Assembly (NCBI GenBank): GCA_015061055.1
Contig: SUXH01000002.1
Coordinates: forward strand, 1-64,000
Reading direction: 5' to 3'
Source of the DNA: Bacteroidales bacterium
Lineage (GTDB): Bacteria > Bacteroidota > Bacteroidia > Bacteroidales > Muribaculaceae
Length of the DNA: 64,000 nucleotides
The translations under genes and the position numbers were made by a program. Below, in pieces: positions 56,056 through 64,000 of this stretch (its first letter is position 1; each line of letters opens with the position of its first letter). A model generated the notes under the pieces. It did no database searches, was not told where the DNA came from, and was given only the letters and a program-made list of their open reading frames with translations.

Positions 56056-56253
56056 TTATTTTGATGATAATTCACGAGCTCTAATCTCGGTTTTCATACG
56101 TGCAATCTCTCTACGATCCTTTGTAATCTTTGAAGGATTGTCAAGAGGTGAGATTGCGTGGTTGATCTTAGTTTGCATATAAGCTTTTTCAGCCACTTCA
56201 AGTCTTTCCTTAAGCTCCTTATCGCTTAGTTCTTTAATTTCAGCCTGTTTCAT
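56056..56253 (-). CDS. rpmC: 50S ribosomal protein L29
   Basis: The 65-residue exit-tunnel-rim protein has the helical hairpin EIKELSDKELKERLEVAEKAY and the conserved NPSKITKDRREIARMKTEIRAR. Confidence 0.96.
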   Translation of the reverse strand: MKQAEIKELSDKELKERLEVAEKAYMQTKINHAISPLDNPSKITKDRREIARMKTEIRARELSSK

Positions 56254-56265
56254 ATCCTTAAAGTA

Positions 56266-56697
56266 TTACACATTTTGAGATTCATCGTAGTCACGGCGCA
56301 CAATAAACTTTGTAGCTACCGGAAGCTTTTGTGCAGCCAAGCGCAACGCTTCCTTAGCGATATCATAGCTTACGCCTTCTACTTCAATTAACACTCTACC
56401 TGGGGTAACTGGTGCCACAAAACCTTCTGGAGCACCCTTACCCTTACCCATACGCACGTCAGCTGGCTTGCGAGTAATAGGTTTATCAGGGAAAATTCTG
56501 ATCCAAATTTGACCTTGACGTTGCATATAACGGGTTACAGCAATACGAGCAGCCTCGATTTGACGACCTGTAATCCACTTAGTCTCAAGAGTCTTTATAC
56601 CAAAAGAGCCGAACGCAAGAGTAGTACCGCGGTGTGCGAAACCTTTTTGTGTTCCATGTTGTACTCTTCTGAACTTTGTTTTCTTTGGTTGTAACAT
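56266..56697 (-). CDS. rplP: 50S ribosomal protein L16
   Basis: L16 organises the A-site of the peptidyl transferase centre. The 143 residues contain [54 protein letters not shown] and the C-terminal [17 protein letters not shown]. Confidence 0.97.
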   Translation of the reverse strand: MLQPKKTKFRRVQHGTQKGFAHRGTTLAFGSFGIKTLETKWITGRQIEAARIAVTRYMQRQGQIWIRIFPDKPITRKPADVRMGKGKGAPEGFVAPVTPGRVLIEVEGVSYDIAKEALRLAAQKLPVATKFIVRRDYDESQNV

Positions 56698-56717
56698 TGT
56701 TCTGTAATTTCAGTCGA

Positions 56718-57449
56718 TTAACGATTGTTCTTTTGCTTTCTGAAGCCGCCTCTGCGAGGTGCTCCGTTATTATTACCACGACCTTCCTTTGCGTTTGTTG
56801 CAAATTGAGGAGCCAAGTCACGCTTTCCGTAAACTTCACCCTTGCAAATCCAAACCTTAACACCGATGATACCCACCTTTGTCAAAGCTTCTACCAAAGC
56901 GTAGTCGATGTCGGCACGAAGTGTGTGAAGTGGAGTACGTCCTTCTTTGAACATTTCAGAGCGAGCCATTTCAGCTCCGTTCAAGCGTCCGCTTACTTGC
57001 ACCTTAATACCTTCAGCACCGATGCGCATTGTAGATGCAATAGCCATCTTCACTGCACGACGATAAGCAATCTTACCTTCAATTTGACGCGCGATGTTGT
57101 TAGCCACGATTTGTGCGTCAAGCTCAGGACGCTTCACTTCGTAAATATTGATTTGTACGTCCTTATCGGTGATTGACTTCAATTCTTCTTTCAACTTGTC
57201 AACTTCTTGACCACCCTTACCGATGATAAGACCTGGACGAGATGTACACACTGTTATTGTGACAAGTTTAAGAGTTCTCTCTATTACTATACGTGATACA
57301 CTAGCTTTCGCCAATCTCGCATTAAGATATTTGCGGATTTTGCTGTCTTCAAGCAAAGTATCGCCATAATTATCTCCGCCATACCAGTTAGAATCCCAAC
57401 CTCTGATGACACCAAGACGATTACTTATTGGATTAACTTTTTGTCCCAT
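56718..57449 (-). CDS. rpsC: 30S ribosomal protein S3
   Basis: S3 lines the mRNA entry tunnel. The 243 residues have [24 protein letters not shown], the KH motif [20 protein letters not shown], and [34 protein letters not shown] short Asn/Arg tail follows. Confidence 0.97.
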   Translation of the reverse strand: MGQKVNPISNRLGVIRGWDSNWYGGDNYGDTLLEDSKIRKYLNARLAKASVSRIVIERTLKLVTITVCTSRPGLIIGKGGQEVDKLKEELKSITDKDVQINIYEVKRPELDAQIVANNIARQIEGKIAYRRAVKMAIASTMRIGAEGIKVQVSGRLNGAEMARSEMFKEGRTPLHTLRADIDYALVEALTKVGIIGVKVWICKGEVYGKRDLAPQFATNAKEGRGNNNGAPRRGGFRKQKNNR

Positions 57450-57463
57450 ACCTTATGCTAAAT

Positions 57464-57868
57464 TTATGCGTTAGTAGTTTCTTTTGTACCCACGAACAAT
57501 GTTACGTGATTTGATCTTTTACGAATTCTGTATCCGCGACCTTGAGGTGCTGTGCGCAAACGTTTCAACATTGGTGCGCAATCAACGAAGATAGTATTGA
57601 TAAACAACTCTCCGTTTTCAGCCTTTCTTTCATTCTTTTGTTCCCAATTCGCGATAGCCGAACGTAGAAGTTTTTCTACTCTGGCAGCGGCTTCTTTGTT
57701 TGAGAATTTGAGGATACCCAAAGCTTGGAACACTTCCTTGCCACGCACCATATCAGCAACCAAGCGCATTTTGCGTGGAGAAGTAGGAACGTTCTTCAAC
57801 TTTGCGAAAGAAACCGTCTTTTTAGCTTCCTTGATCTTCTCAGCCGATTCTCTTTTTCTTTTACCCAT
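57464..57868 (-). CDS. rplV: 50S ribosomal protein L22
   Basis: L22 lines the polypeptide exit tunnel. A frame nine codons longer exists, but the ATG at 57868 ([17 protein letters not shown]) gives the usual N-terminus. The core is [28 protein letters not shown], with a macrolide-region loop near [18 protein letters not shown]; length 134. Confidence 0.95.
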   Translation of the reverse strand: MGKRKRESAEKIKEAKKTVSFAKLKNVPTSPRKMRLVADMVRGKEVFQALGILKFSNKEAAARVEKLLRSAIANWEQKNERKAENGELFINTIFVDCAPMLKRLRTAPQGRGYRIRKRSNHVTLFVGTKETTNA

Positions 57869-57919
57869 TGTATTATTAATTCTTTTTTTTATCAAAAATT
57901 GTTATATCCCGGGTCCTAA

Positions 57920-58189
57920 TTATTTCTTTTTGTTACCACCGTGTCCACGGAAAGTACGAGTAAGAGCAAATTCGCCCAACTTGTGACCTACCATATTTTC
58001 AGTAACATAAACGGGAATAAATTTATTACCATTGTGTACTGCGAAAGTGTGACCTACGAAATCTGGAGAAATCATCGATGCACGAGACCAAGTCTTGATT
58101 ACCGCCTTCTTTCCGCTTTCTTCCATAGCAGCCACTTTCTTTTCAAGTTTCACGCTGATAAATGGACCTTTCTTTAATGAACGACTCAT
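57920..58189 (-). CDS. rpsS: 30S ribosomal protein S19
   Basis: The 89-residue 30S head protein starts [18 protein letters not shown] and includes [45 protein letters not shown]. It is 19 nt after rplB. Confidence 0.97.
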   Translation of the reverse strand: MSRSLKKGPFISVKLEKKVAAMEESGKKAVIKTWSRASMISPDFVGHTFAVHNGNKFIPVYVTENMVGHKLGEFALTRTFRGHGGNKKK

Positions 58190-58208
58190 AGTTTACTAAT
58201 TAATCAAA

Positions 58209-59033
58209 TTACTTCTTTCTTCTTTCAATAATGTACTTTGAAGAATGTTTCTTCGGAGCACGTGTCTTGAGACCCTTAGCGTAAATACCATTGCGTGATC
58301 TTGGGTGACCTCCTGATTGACGGCCTTCACCACCACCCATTGGGTGATCCACTGGGTTCATAACCACACCACGGTTGTGAGGACGACGTCCTAACCAACG
58401 AGAACGACCAGCCTTACCAGAACGTTCCAAAGCATGGTCAGAGTTACCTACTACACCTACTGTAGCCTTACAAGTAGCAAGGATTTTACGAGTTTCTCCC
58501 GAAGGTAATTTGACAATAGCATAATCACCATCGCGTGATGTCAACTGAGCGAATGTACCGGCACTTCTTGCCATCATAGCTCCTTGACCTGGTCGCAATT
58601 CAATGTTATGAATTAATGTACCAACAGGTATCTTATTTAGTGGAAGAGCATTTCCTACTTCAGGTGCTGCTTCTGGTCCACTAACGACTGTAGAGCCAAC
58701 TTTCAATCCGTTGGGTGCAATCATATAAGCTTTAGAGCCATCAACATAATAAAGAAGTGCAATGCGAGCCGAACGGTTTGGATCGTACTCGATTGTCTTT
58801 ACTGTTGCTGGCACACCGTCCTTATTTCTCTTAAAGTCGATGATACGGAATTTACGCTTGTGTCCTCCGCCTACATAGCGTGTTGTACGGTGGCCTTCAT
58901 TGTTACGGCCACCGGTAGAACGCTTTCCGACTGTAAGAGACTTCTCTGGTGTGCGTGTTGTAATGTCATCGAACACACCAATAATTTTGTGTCTTTGCCC
59001 CGGTGTTGTGGGCTTAAATTTTCTTACTGCCAT
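58209..59033 (-). CDS. rplB: 50S ribosomal protein L2
   Basis: L2 is needed for subunit joining and peptidyl transfer. The 274 residues include [26 protein letters not shown], the invariant [24 protein letters not shown] (with the key His in the MNPVDHP part) and [19 protein letters not shown]. Confidence 0.97.
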   Translation of the reverse strand: MAVRKFKPTTPGQRHKIIGVFDDITTRTPEKSLTVGKRSTGGRNNEGHRTTRYVGGGHKRKFRIIDFKRNKDGVPATVKTIEYDPNRSARIALLYYVDGSKAYMIAPNGLKVGSTVVSGPEAAPEVGNALPLNKIPVGTLIHNIELRPGQGAMMARSAGTFAQLTSRDGDYAIVKLPSGETRKILATCKATVGVVGNSDHALERSGKAGRSRWLGRRPHNRGVVMNPVDHPMGGGEGRQSGGHPRSRNGIYAKGLKTRAPKKHSSKYIIERRKK

Positions 59034-59041
59034 CTTTTTTA

Positions 59042-59332
59042 TTAAATATTGCTATAAAAATCTATAGTTTCACCTTCAGCAAGAGTTACAATAGCTTTCT
59101 TAAACGCAGGCTTCTTACCACGAATGATACCAGCCTTTGTGTAGCGTTGTTTTTTCTTGCCTTCATAGTTCATTGTGTTTACTGAAGTAACCTTTACGCC
59201 ATATAGTTCTTCAACCAAGTTCTTGATTTGATACTTATTAGCGTCAGGAGATACACAGAAAGTATAGCGATTCAATTTCTCTGTAATCGCAGTTGCCTTT
59301 TCTGTAACGATTGGTTTGATCATTATATTCAT
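59042..59332 (-). CDS. rplW: 50S ribosomal protein L23
   Basis: L23 sits at the exit tunnel and docks trigger factor and SRP. The 96 residues start near [23 protein letters not shown] and end [15 protein letters not shown]. An alternative start is Met4. Confidence 0.96.
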   Translation of the reverse strand: MNIMIKPIVTEKATAITEKLNRYTFCVSPDANKYQIKNLVEELYGVKVTSVNTMNYEGKKKQRYTKAGIIRGKKPAFKKAIVTLAEGETIDFYSNI

Positions 59333-59345
59333 TTTATACCTCCTT

Positions 59346-59969
59346 TTATTTTAAATCATTCAACACAGCAACACTGCTCTCAGTCAACACTAACGCTTTA
59401 TTATCAAGCACTTTGTAAGTGTTAATCTGAGATGCATTAATAATATTCGCACCTGGAATATTTCGCGCCGACAAAGTTACGTTTTTATTTTCACCGGCTA
59501 AAACTAAAAGCATCTTTACACCCTCTAATTTAATATTTTTAGCAAAGTTTATGAATTCTTTAGTTTTTGGTGCTTCGAAAGTAAAGTCTTCAACAACTAA
59601 GATCTCGTTATTAAGAGCCTTGTATGACAAAGCTGATCTGCGTGCTAAATCTTTTACCTTCTTATTCAATTTAAAACGATAGTCACGAGGACGTGGTCCA
59701 AACACACGACCACCACCTACAAGCACCGGAGAGTTGATATCACCACGACGAGCACCACCTCCTCCTTTTTGTCTTCCAAGCTTGCGTGTACTACCTGCAA
59801 CTTCACTTCTTTCTTTAGCCTTATGAGTACCTTGACGTTGATTTGCCAAATACTGTTTAACAGCAAGATAGATTACGTGCTTATTTGGTTCTATACCGAA
59901 CACTTCATCATTAAGCACGACTTTCTTTCCAGTGTCTTCTCCTTTAATATTATATACTGCGAGTTCCAT
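59346..59969 (-). CDS. rplD: 50S ribosomal protein L4
   Basis: L4 reaches into the exit tunnel; in E. coli it also represses the S10 operon. The 207 residues have the tunnel loop [37 protein letters not shown] and a C-terminal [21 protein letters not shown]. It follows rplC by 2 nt and no leader-like gap is present here. Confidence 0.97.
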   Translation of the reverse strand: MELAVYNIKGEDTGKKVVLNDEVFGIEPNKHVIYLAVKQYLANQRQGTHKAKERSEVAGSTRKLGRQKGGGGARRGDINSPVLVGGGRVFGPRPRDYRFKLNKKVKDLARRSALSYKALNNEILVVEDFTFEAPKTKEFINFAKNIKLEGVKMLLVLAGENKNVTLSARNIPGANIINASQINTYKVLDNKALVLTESSVAVLNDLK

Positions 59970-59971
59970 TC

Positions 59972-60589
59972 TTACTTTTCAATTAATACGATTGAACCTT
60001 TACAACCTGGAACCGAACCCTTAATCAAAAGAAGATTGTTCTCAGGCATAACCTTAATAACTTGTAGATTCTGAACAGTTACACGTTCATTTCCCATTTG
60101 GCCAGCCATACGCATTCCCTTGAACACTTTCGCAGGATATGAACAAGCACCAATAGAACCTGGAGCGCGTAGACGGTTGTGCTGACCGTGAGTTGTTTGA
60201 CCCACACCACCGAAACCGTGACGCTTAACAACACCTTGGAAACCTTTACCCTTTGAAGTACCTGCAATGTCAACAAACTCTGCACCTTCAAATAGGTCTA
60301 CACCAATTACGTCGCCTAATTTGTACTCTTGATCAAAATTTTTGAACTCGGCCAAGTATCTTTGAGGAGCTACTCCTGCTTTCTTGAAGTGACCAGCCAT
60401 TTGAGCAGTTGTGTGCTTGTCTTTCTTTTCTACGAAACCAAGCTGCAATGCTTCATAGCCGTCTTTTTCAATTGTTTTAACTTGAGTAACTACACAAGGA
60501 CCCACTTCGATAACAGTGCACGGAATATTCTTACCGTCGGCACTGAAAACGGATGTCATTCCGATTTTCTTTCCTAATAATCCTGGCAT
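59972..60589 (-). CDS. rplC: 50S ribosomal protein L3
   Basis: L3 is an early 50S assembly protein. The 205 residues start [27 protein letters not shown] and hold [47 protein letters not shown], normal for L3. It is 55 nt after rpsJ. Confidence 0.97.
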   Translation of the reverse strand: MPGLLGKKIGMTSVFSADGKNIPCTVIEVGPCVVTQVKTIEKDGYEALQLGFVEKKDKHTTAQMAGHFKKAGVAPQRYLAEFKNFDQEYKLGDVIGVDLFEGAEFVDIAGTSKGKGFQGVVKRHGFGGVGQTTHGQHNRLRAPGSIGACSYPAKVFKGMRMAGQMGNERVTVQNLQVIKVMPENNLLLIKGSVPGCKGSIVLIEK

Positions 60590-60644
60590 TTCTCTTAATT
60601 TTTAATTTTCTTAATCACTTAATTTAGTTGAATAATCACCTTGA

Positions 60645-60950
60645 TTACACCTTGATTTCTACTTCAACGCCACTAGGCAATTCAAGTTTCATCAAAGCAT
60701 CAACAGTCTTTGCTGTTGAGCTATAGATGTCAATCAATCTCTTGAATGAAGACAATTGGAACTGTTCACGTGACTTTTTGTTAACGAAAGTCGAACGGTT
60801 TACAGTAAAAATTCTCTTGTGTGTAGGAAGTGGAATTGGACCACTTACTGTTGCACCTGTTGCCTTCACAGTCTTAACTATCCTCTCAGCTGATTTATCA
60901 ACCAAGTTGTGATCGTAAGATTTTAATTTAATTCTGATTTTTTGGCTCAT
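60645..60950 (-). CDS. rpsJ: 30S ribosomal protein S10
   Basis: S10 is a 30S head protein and a NusE antitermination factor. The 101 residues have [39 protein letters not shown] and [17 protein letters not shown] helix ([17 protein letters not shown]). It lies 19 nt after fusA, with no tuf gene between. Confidence 0.97.
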   Translation of the reverse strand: MSQKIRIKLKSYDHNLVDKSAERIVKTVKATGATVSGPIPLPTHKRIFTVNRSTFVNKKSREQFQLSSFKRLIDIYSSTAKTVDALMKLELPSGVEVEIKV

Positions 60951-60969
60951 TGTATTTTGTAATAAAATA

Positions 60970-63096
60970 TTATTTCAATAAATCTACACGTCCATTACAT
61001 TCAGTCAACACTGCCTTTGCAATTGAAGAGCTAACTTCAGCATAGTGAGAGAATGTCATAGTAGAAGTTGCACGACCCGATGTGATAGTACGCAAAGCTG
61101 TTACATAACCAAACATTTCAGCAAGAGGAGTCTTAGCCTTAACGATGCGTGCACCACTGCGGCTTGATTCCATACCTTCAACTTGGCCACGACGCTTATT
61201 CAAGTCACCGATTACGTCACCCATACTTTCTTCTGGAGTAACCACTTCAACCTTCATAATTGGTTCCAAAAGCACCGGATTAGCCTTTTCACAACCCTTC
61301 TTGAATGCTTGAATAGCACACAATTCGAATGACAATTGGTCAGAGTCAACCGGGTGGAAAGAACCATCAATCAAAGTAACTTTCAATTGTTCGATTGGAT
61401 AACCTGCAAGCACACCATTCTTCATTGCAGTAGCAAAACCTTTTTGTACTGATGGAATGAATTCCTTAGGCACGTTACCACCCTTAACTTCGTCAACGAA
61501 TTGAAGACTACCTTCAAAACCTTCATCCACCGGCTCGATACGTACGATAATATCAGCAAATTTACCACGACCACCGGTCTGCTTCTTAAACACTTCACGT
61601 AGTTCTACAGGAGCAGTAATAGACTCCTTGTATGTTACTTGTGGACGACCTTGGTTACATTCTACCTTAAACTCACGACGTAGACGGTCGATAATAATAT
61701 CCAAGTGAAGCTCACCCATACCGCTAATTACAGTTTGACCTGTTTCTTCGTTAGTTTGAACTGTAAATGTTGGGTCTTCTTCAGCAAGCTTTTGCAAACC
61801 TACACCAAGCTTATCAAGGTCTTTTTGTGTCTTAGGCTCAACAGCAACACCAATCACAGGATCTGGGAAGTCCATTGTTTCAAGAACGATTGGAGCATCT
61901 TCCGAACAAAGAGTATCACCTGTACGGATATCTTTGAAACCAACACCTGCACCGATATCACCACAACCGATAACTTCCATTGGGTTTTGCTTGTTTGAGT
62001 GCATTTGGAACAAACGAGATACACGTTCCTTCTTGCCTGAACGTGTATTATACACGTAGCTACCGGCTTCTACTGAACCTGAATATACACGGAAGAACAC
62101 AAGACGACCTACATATGGGTCGGTTGCAATCTTAAATGCAAGAGCTGCTGTTGGTTCATCGTAAGAAGGCTTACGGATTATTTCTTCTTCAGCGTTATCC
62201 ACTGAGTGTCCAACGATTTGGTCACAATCAGCAGGGCTTGGCAAATAAGCACACACTGCATCAAGAAGAGGTTGCACACCTTTATTTTTGAACGAGCTAC
62301 CGCAAAGCATTGGAACGATTTGCATCTTCAATGTAGCATTACGGATTGCACGCTTGATTTCAGGAATTTCAATTGTTGATGGATCGTCAAAATATTTTTC
62401 CATCAATTCATCATCAAATTCAGCTATAGTTTCAAGCATCTTATCGCGCCATTCTTCACATTCAGCCAACATATTTGCAGGAATTTCTTCCTCTACATAA
62501 CCATGATTTTCATCATTTTCAGGCCAGAACAACGCTTTCATTCTTACAAGGTCAACTACACCTTTAAATGTTTCTTCTGCACCGATAGGCAATTCAATCG
62601 GACAAGGATTTGCACCAAGAACATCACGCATTTGGCGAACTACTTCAAAGAAGTTAGCACCAGAGCGGTCCATCTTGTTCACATAACCAATACGAGGCAC
62701 ATTATACTTATCAGCTTGGCGCCACACTGTTTCCGACTGTGGTTGTACACCACCTACTGCACAATATGTAGCAACAGCACCATCAAGAACACGCAAAGAA
62801 CGTTCTACTTCCACTGTAAAGTCAACGTGTCCCGGAGTGTCAATCAAGTTTATTTTATATTGCTCATTGCCATACTTCCAAAACGCTGTTGTAGCAGCCG
62901 AAGTGATAGTGATACCACGTTCTTGTTCTTGCTCCATCCAGTCCATTGTTGCCGCACCTTCGTGCACTTCACCAATCTTGTGAGTAAGACCTGTGAAATA
63001 CAATATACGTTCCGACGTAGTAGTCTTACCGGCATCAATGTGAGCCATGATACCAAGGTTACGTGTCAAATATAGTTTTTCGTCTAATTTGCTCAT
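60970..63096 (-). CDS. fusA: elongation factor G
   Basis: EF-G is the translocase of translation. The 708 residues have P-loop AHIDAGKT (18-25), [13 protein letters not shown] (58-70), DTPGH (86-90) and NKMD (140-143); domain IV/V motifs are [14 protein letters not shown] and [14 protein letters not shown]. It sits between rpsG (13 nt) and rpsJ. Confidence 0.97.
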   Translation of the reverse strand: MSKLDEKLYLTRNLGIMAHIDAGKTTTSERILYFTGLTHKIGEVHEGAATMDWMEQEQERGITITSAATTAFWKYGNEQYKINLIDTPGHVDFTVEVERSLRVLDGAVATYCAVGGVQPQSETVWRQADKYNVPRIGYVNKMDRSGANFFEVVRQMRDVLGANPCPIELPIGAEETFKGVVDLVRMKALFWPENDENHGYVEEEIPANMLAECEEWRDKMLETIAEFDDELMEKYFDDPSTIEIPEIKRAIRNATLKMQIVPMLCGSSFKNKGVQPLLDAVCAYLPSPADCDQIVGHSVDNAEEEIIRKPSYDEPTAALAFKIATDPYVGRLVFFRVYSGSVEAGSYVYNTRSGKKERVSRLFQMHSNKQNPMEVIGCGDIGAGVGFKDIRTGDTLCSEDAPIVLETMDFPDPVIGVAVEPKTQKDLDKLGVGLQKLAEEDPTFTVQTNEETGQTVISGMGELHLDIIIDRLRREFKVECNQGRPQVTYKESITAPVELREVFKKQTGGRGKFADIIVRIEPVDEGFEGSLQFVDEVKGGNVPKEFIPSVQKGFATAMKNGVLAGYPIEQLKVTLIDGSFHPVDSDQLSFELCAIQAFKKGCEKANPVLLEPIMKVEVVTPEESMGDVIGDLNKRRGQVEGMESSRSGARIVKAKTPLAEMFGYVTALRTITSGRATSTMTFSHYAEVSSSIAKAVLTECNGRVDLLK

Positions 63097-63109
63097 AGTT
63101 GTAATTTAA

Positions 63110-63586
63110 TTAAAATCTGAAGTGAGCGAATGCACGGTTAGCTTCTGCCATACGATGCATATCTTCCTTACGCTTAAATGCACCACCTTGTTCGTTGAAT
63201 GCGTCTACGATTTCAGCAGCCAATTTATCGGCCATTGTCTTACCGCCACGCTTACGTGCATATAAAATAAGATTCTTCATTGAAATAGACTCCTTACGAT
63301 CCGGACGGATTTCTGTTGGAACTTGGAATGTAGCACCACCAATACGGCGAGACTTAACTTCCACTTGAGGAGTAATGTTTTCTAACGCCTTTACCCAAAT
63401 TTCTAGCGCTTCTTTTTCTTCGTTAGGCAACTTTTTCTTCACAGTTTCAAGTGCTGAATAGAAGATTGTATATGCGGTATTCTTCTTACCGTCATACATC
63501 AAATGGTTGACGAATTTTGATACTTTTACGTCACCGAATACTGGATCTGGTAATACGATCCTTTTCTTTGGCTTAGCCTTTCTCAT
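63110..63586 (-). CDS. rpsG: 30S ribosomal protein S7
   Basis: S7 initiates assembly of the 30S head. The 158 residues carry [59 protein letters not shown] and the tail [15 protein letters not shown]. The 188-nt gap before it is the longest in the superoperon; S7 is the known repressor at this site in E. coli. Confidence 0.97.
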   Translation of the reverse strand: MRKAKPKKRIVLPDPVFGDVKVSKFVNHLMYDGKKNTAYTIFYSALETVKKKLPNEEKEALEIWVKALENITPQVEVKSRRIGGATFQVPTEIRPDRKESISMKNLILYARKRGGKTMADKLAAEIVDAFNEQGGAFKRKEDMHRMAEANRAFAHFRF

Positions 63587-63644
63587 TTTTTAAAATTACA
63601 AAAATTTTCGTTTTTGCTTGCTTGGTTGTCTTCCTTACATCTTC

Positions 63645-63767
63645 AACGATATTCTCTCATATCGTTTACTCAACCGTAATAATCAATCCAATAAATCAAA
63701 AACTCAGTTTAACACTTTGTTTCTTTTTCTCTGTTAATCAAGGAACAGATTTTGACTCTCTCAGTCA
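63645..63767 (-). promoter_or_regulatory. three hairpins in the rpsL-rpsG gap (candidate S7 target)
   Basis: In transcription order: TGACT/AGTCA (63753-63757 with 63763-63767, loop GAGAG on the minus strand); CTGTT/AACAG (63731-63735 with 63744-63748); and a perfect 8-bp AACGATAT/ATATCGTT (63645-63652 with 63659-63666, loop GAGAGA on the minus strand). The first begins 8 nt after the rpsL stop. Confidence 0.5.
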
Positions 63768-63774
63768 GTTTTTC

Positions 63775-64000
63775 TTACTTCTTTTCTTTAGGTCTCTTAG
63801 CACCATACTTAGAACGACGTTGAGTTCTTCCTGCTACACCGGCAGTATCCAACGTACCTCTAACGATGTGGTAACGTACACCTGGAAGGTCCTTAACACG
63901 ACCACCACGCACCATCACGATAGAGTGTTCCTGCAAGTTGTGTCCTTCTCCCGGAATGTAAGAGTTAACTTCCTTACCGTTAGTCAATCTCACACGAGCA
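63775..64000 (-). CDS. rpsL: 30S ribosomal protein S12 (5' partial)
   Basis: Only the C-terminal 74 residues are in the window; the frame is open to the right edge. It reads [48 protein letters not shown] and ends [11 protein letters not shown]. The Lys of [10 protein letters not shown] (K88 in E. coli numbering) is present, the streptomycin-sensitive form at that site; K43 is outside the window. It is the first gene of the run visible here. Confidence 0.95.
   Translation of the reverse strand, partial: ARVRLTNGKEVNSYIPGEGHNLQEHSIVMVRGGRVKDLPGVRYHIVRGTLDTAGVAGRTQRRSKYGAKRPKEKK

Noticed and set aside
1..64000. CRISPR arrays, insertion sequences, rRNA genes and prophage genes
   Set aside because: None seen: no regularly spaced direct repeats, no transposase or integrase frame, and no rRNA-like sequence.

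Overview
The window is a piece of a Bacteroidales (Bacteroidota) chromosome. The evidence is: promoters of the TAnnTTTG type in front of many genes; a type V (Mfa1/Mfa2) fimbrial operon built of lipoproteins; DUF3575/DUF3868 fimbria-associated proteins; an Rhs/T9SS-type secreted module; a vorB-type 2-oxoacid:ferredoxin oxidoreductase; and a ribosomal run with fusA but no tuf between rpsG and rpsJ. Genus and family cannot be fixed from the sequence alone.

Layout. (1) 1-8.75 kb, + strand: an accessory region. It holds the C-terminal half of an Rhs protein cut by the window edge, an exported candidate immunity protein, a nonsense-mutated immunity-like gene, two small exported or membrane genes, an N-terminal-type Rhs protein and a T9SS-sorted partner. 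(2) 8.8-16 kb: housekeeping genes (D-2-hydroxyacid dehydrogenase, LptD, PepSY-like protein, TypA, S15), plus an unlisted 59-residue Cys-rich small gene between typA and rpsO. (3) 16.1-28.2 kb, - strand: a seven-gene fimbrial operon (DUF3575, DUF3868, major pilin, anchor, three large accessory or tip pilins). (4) 28.6-35.1 kb, + strand: tetR-tolC-adaptor-RND pump operon ending in a small PII-like gene. (5) 35.3-36.9 kb: a BspA-type LRR gene and a RhuM-Fic gene broken by two frameshifts. (6) 36.9-46 kb: vor-type oxidoreductase operon, DUF2461 protein, rsfS-ftsH, tRNA-Pro, a metal-binding HMA protein, an OmpH-like lipoprotein and pepD. (7) 46.1-64 kb, - strand: the continuous str/S10/spc/alpha ribosomal superoperon from rpsL (cut by the window edge) to rplQ.

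How genes work together. The Rhs region looks like a polymorphic toxin or secreted-surface locus: the visible Rhs C-terminus has an H...SEGC arrangement that recalls L,D-transpeptidase-like folds, and the gene after it encodes an exported protein, as expected if the target is in the periplasm. In the fimbrial operon the four pilin-like lipoproteins share a Ser-Arg motif in the segment where Arg-specific maturation cleavage occurs in Porphyromonas, while the anchor lacks it. In the ribosomal run only three intergenic gaps exceed 80 nt. They lie directly before rpsG (S7), rpsH (S8) and rpsD (S4), the three small-subunit autoregulators known from E. coli, and each gap holds a clear inverted-repeat structure.
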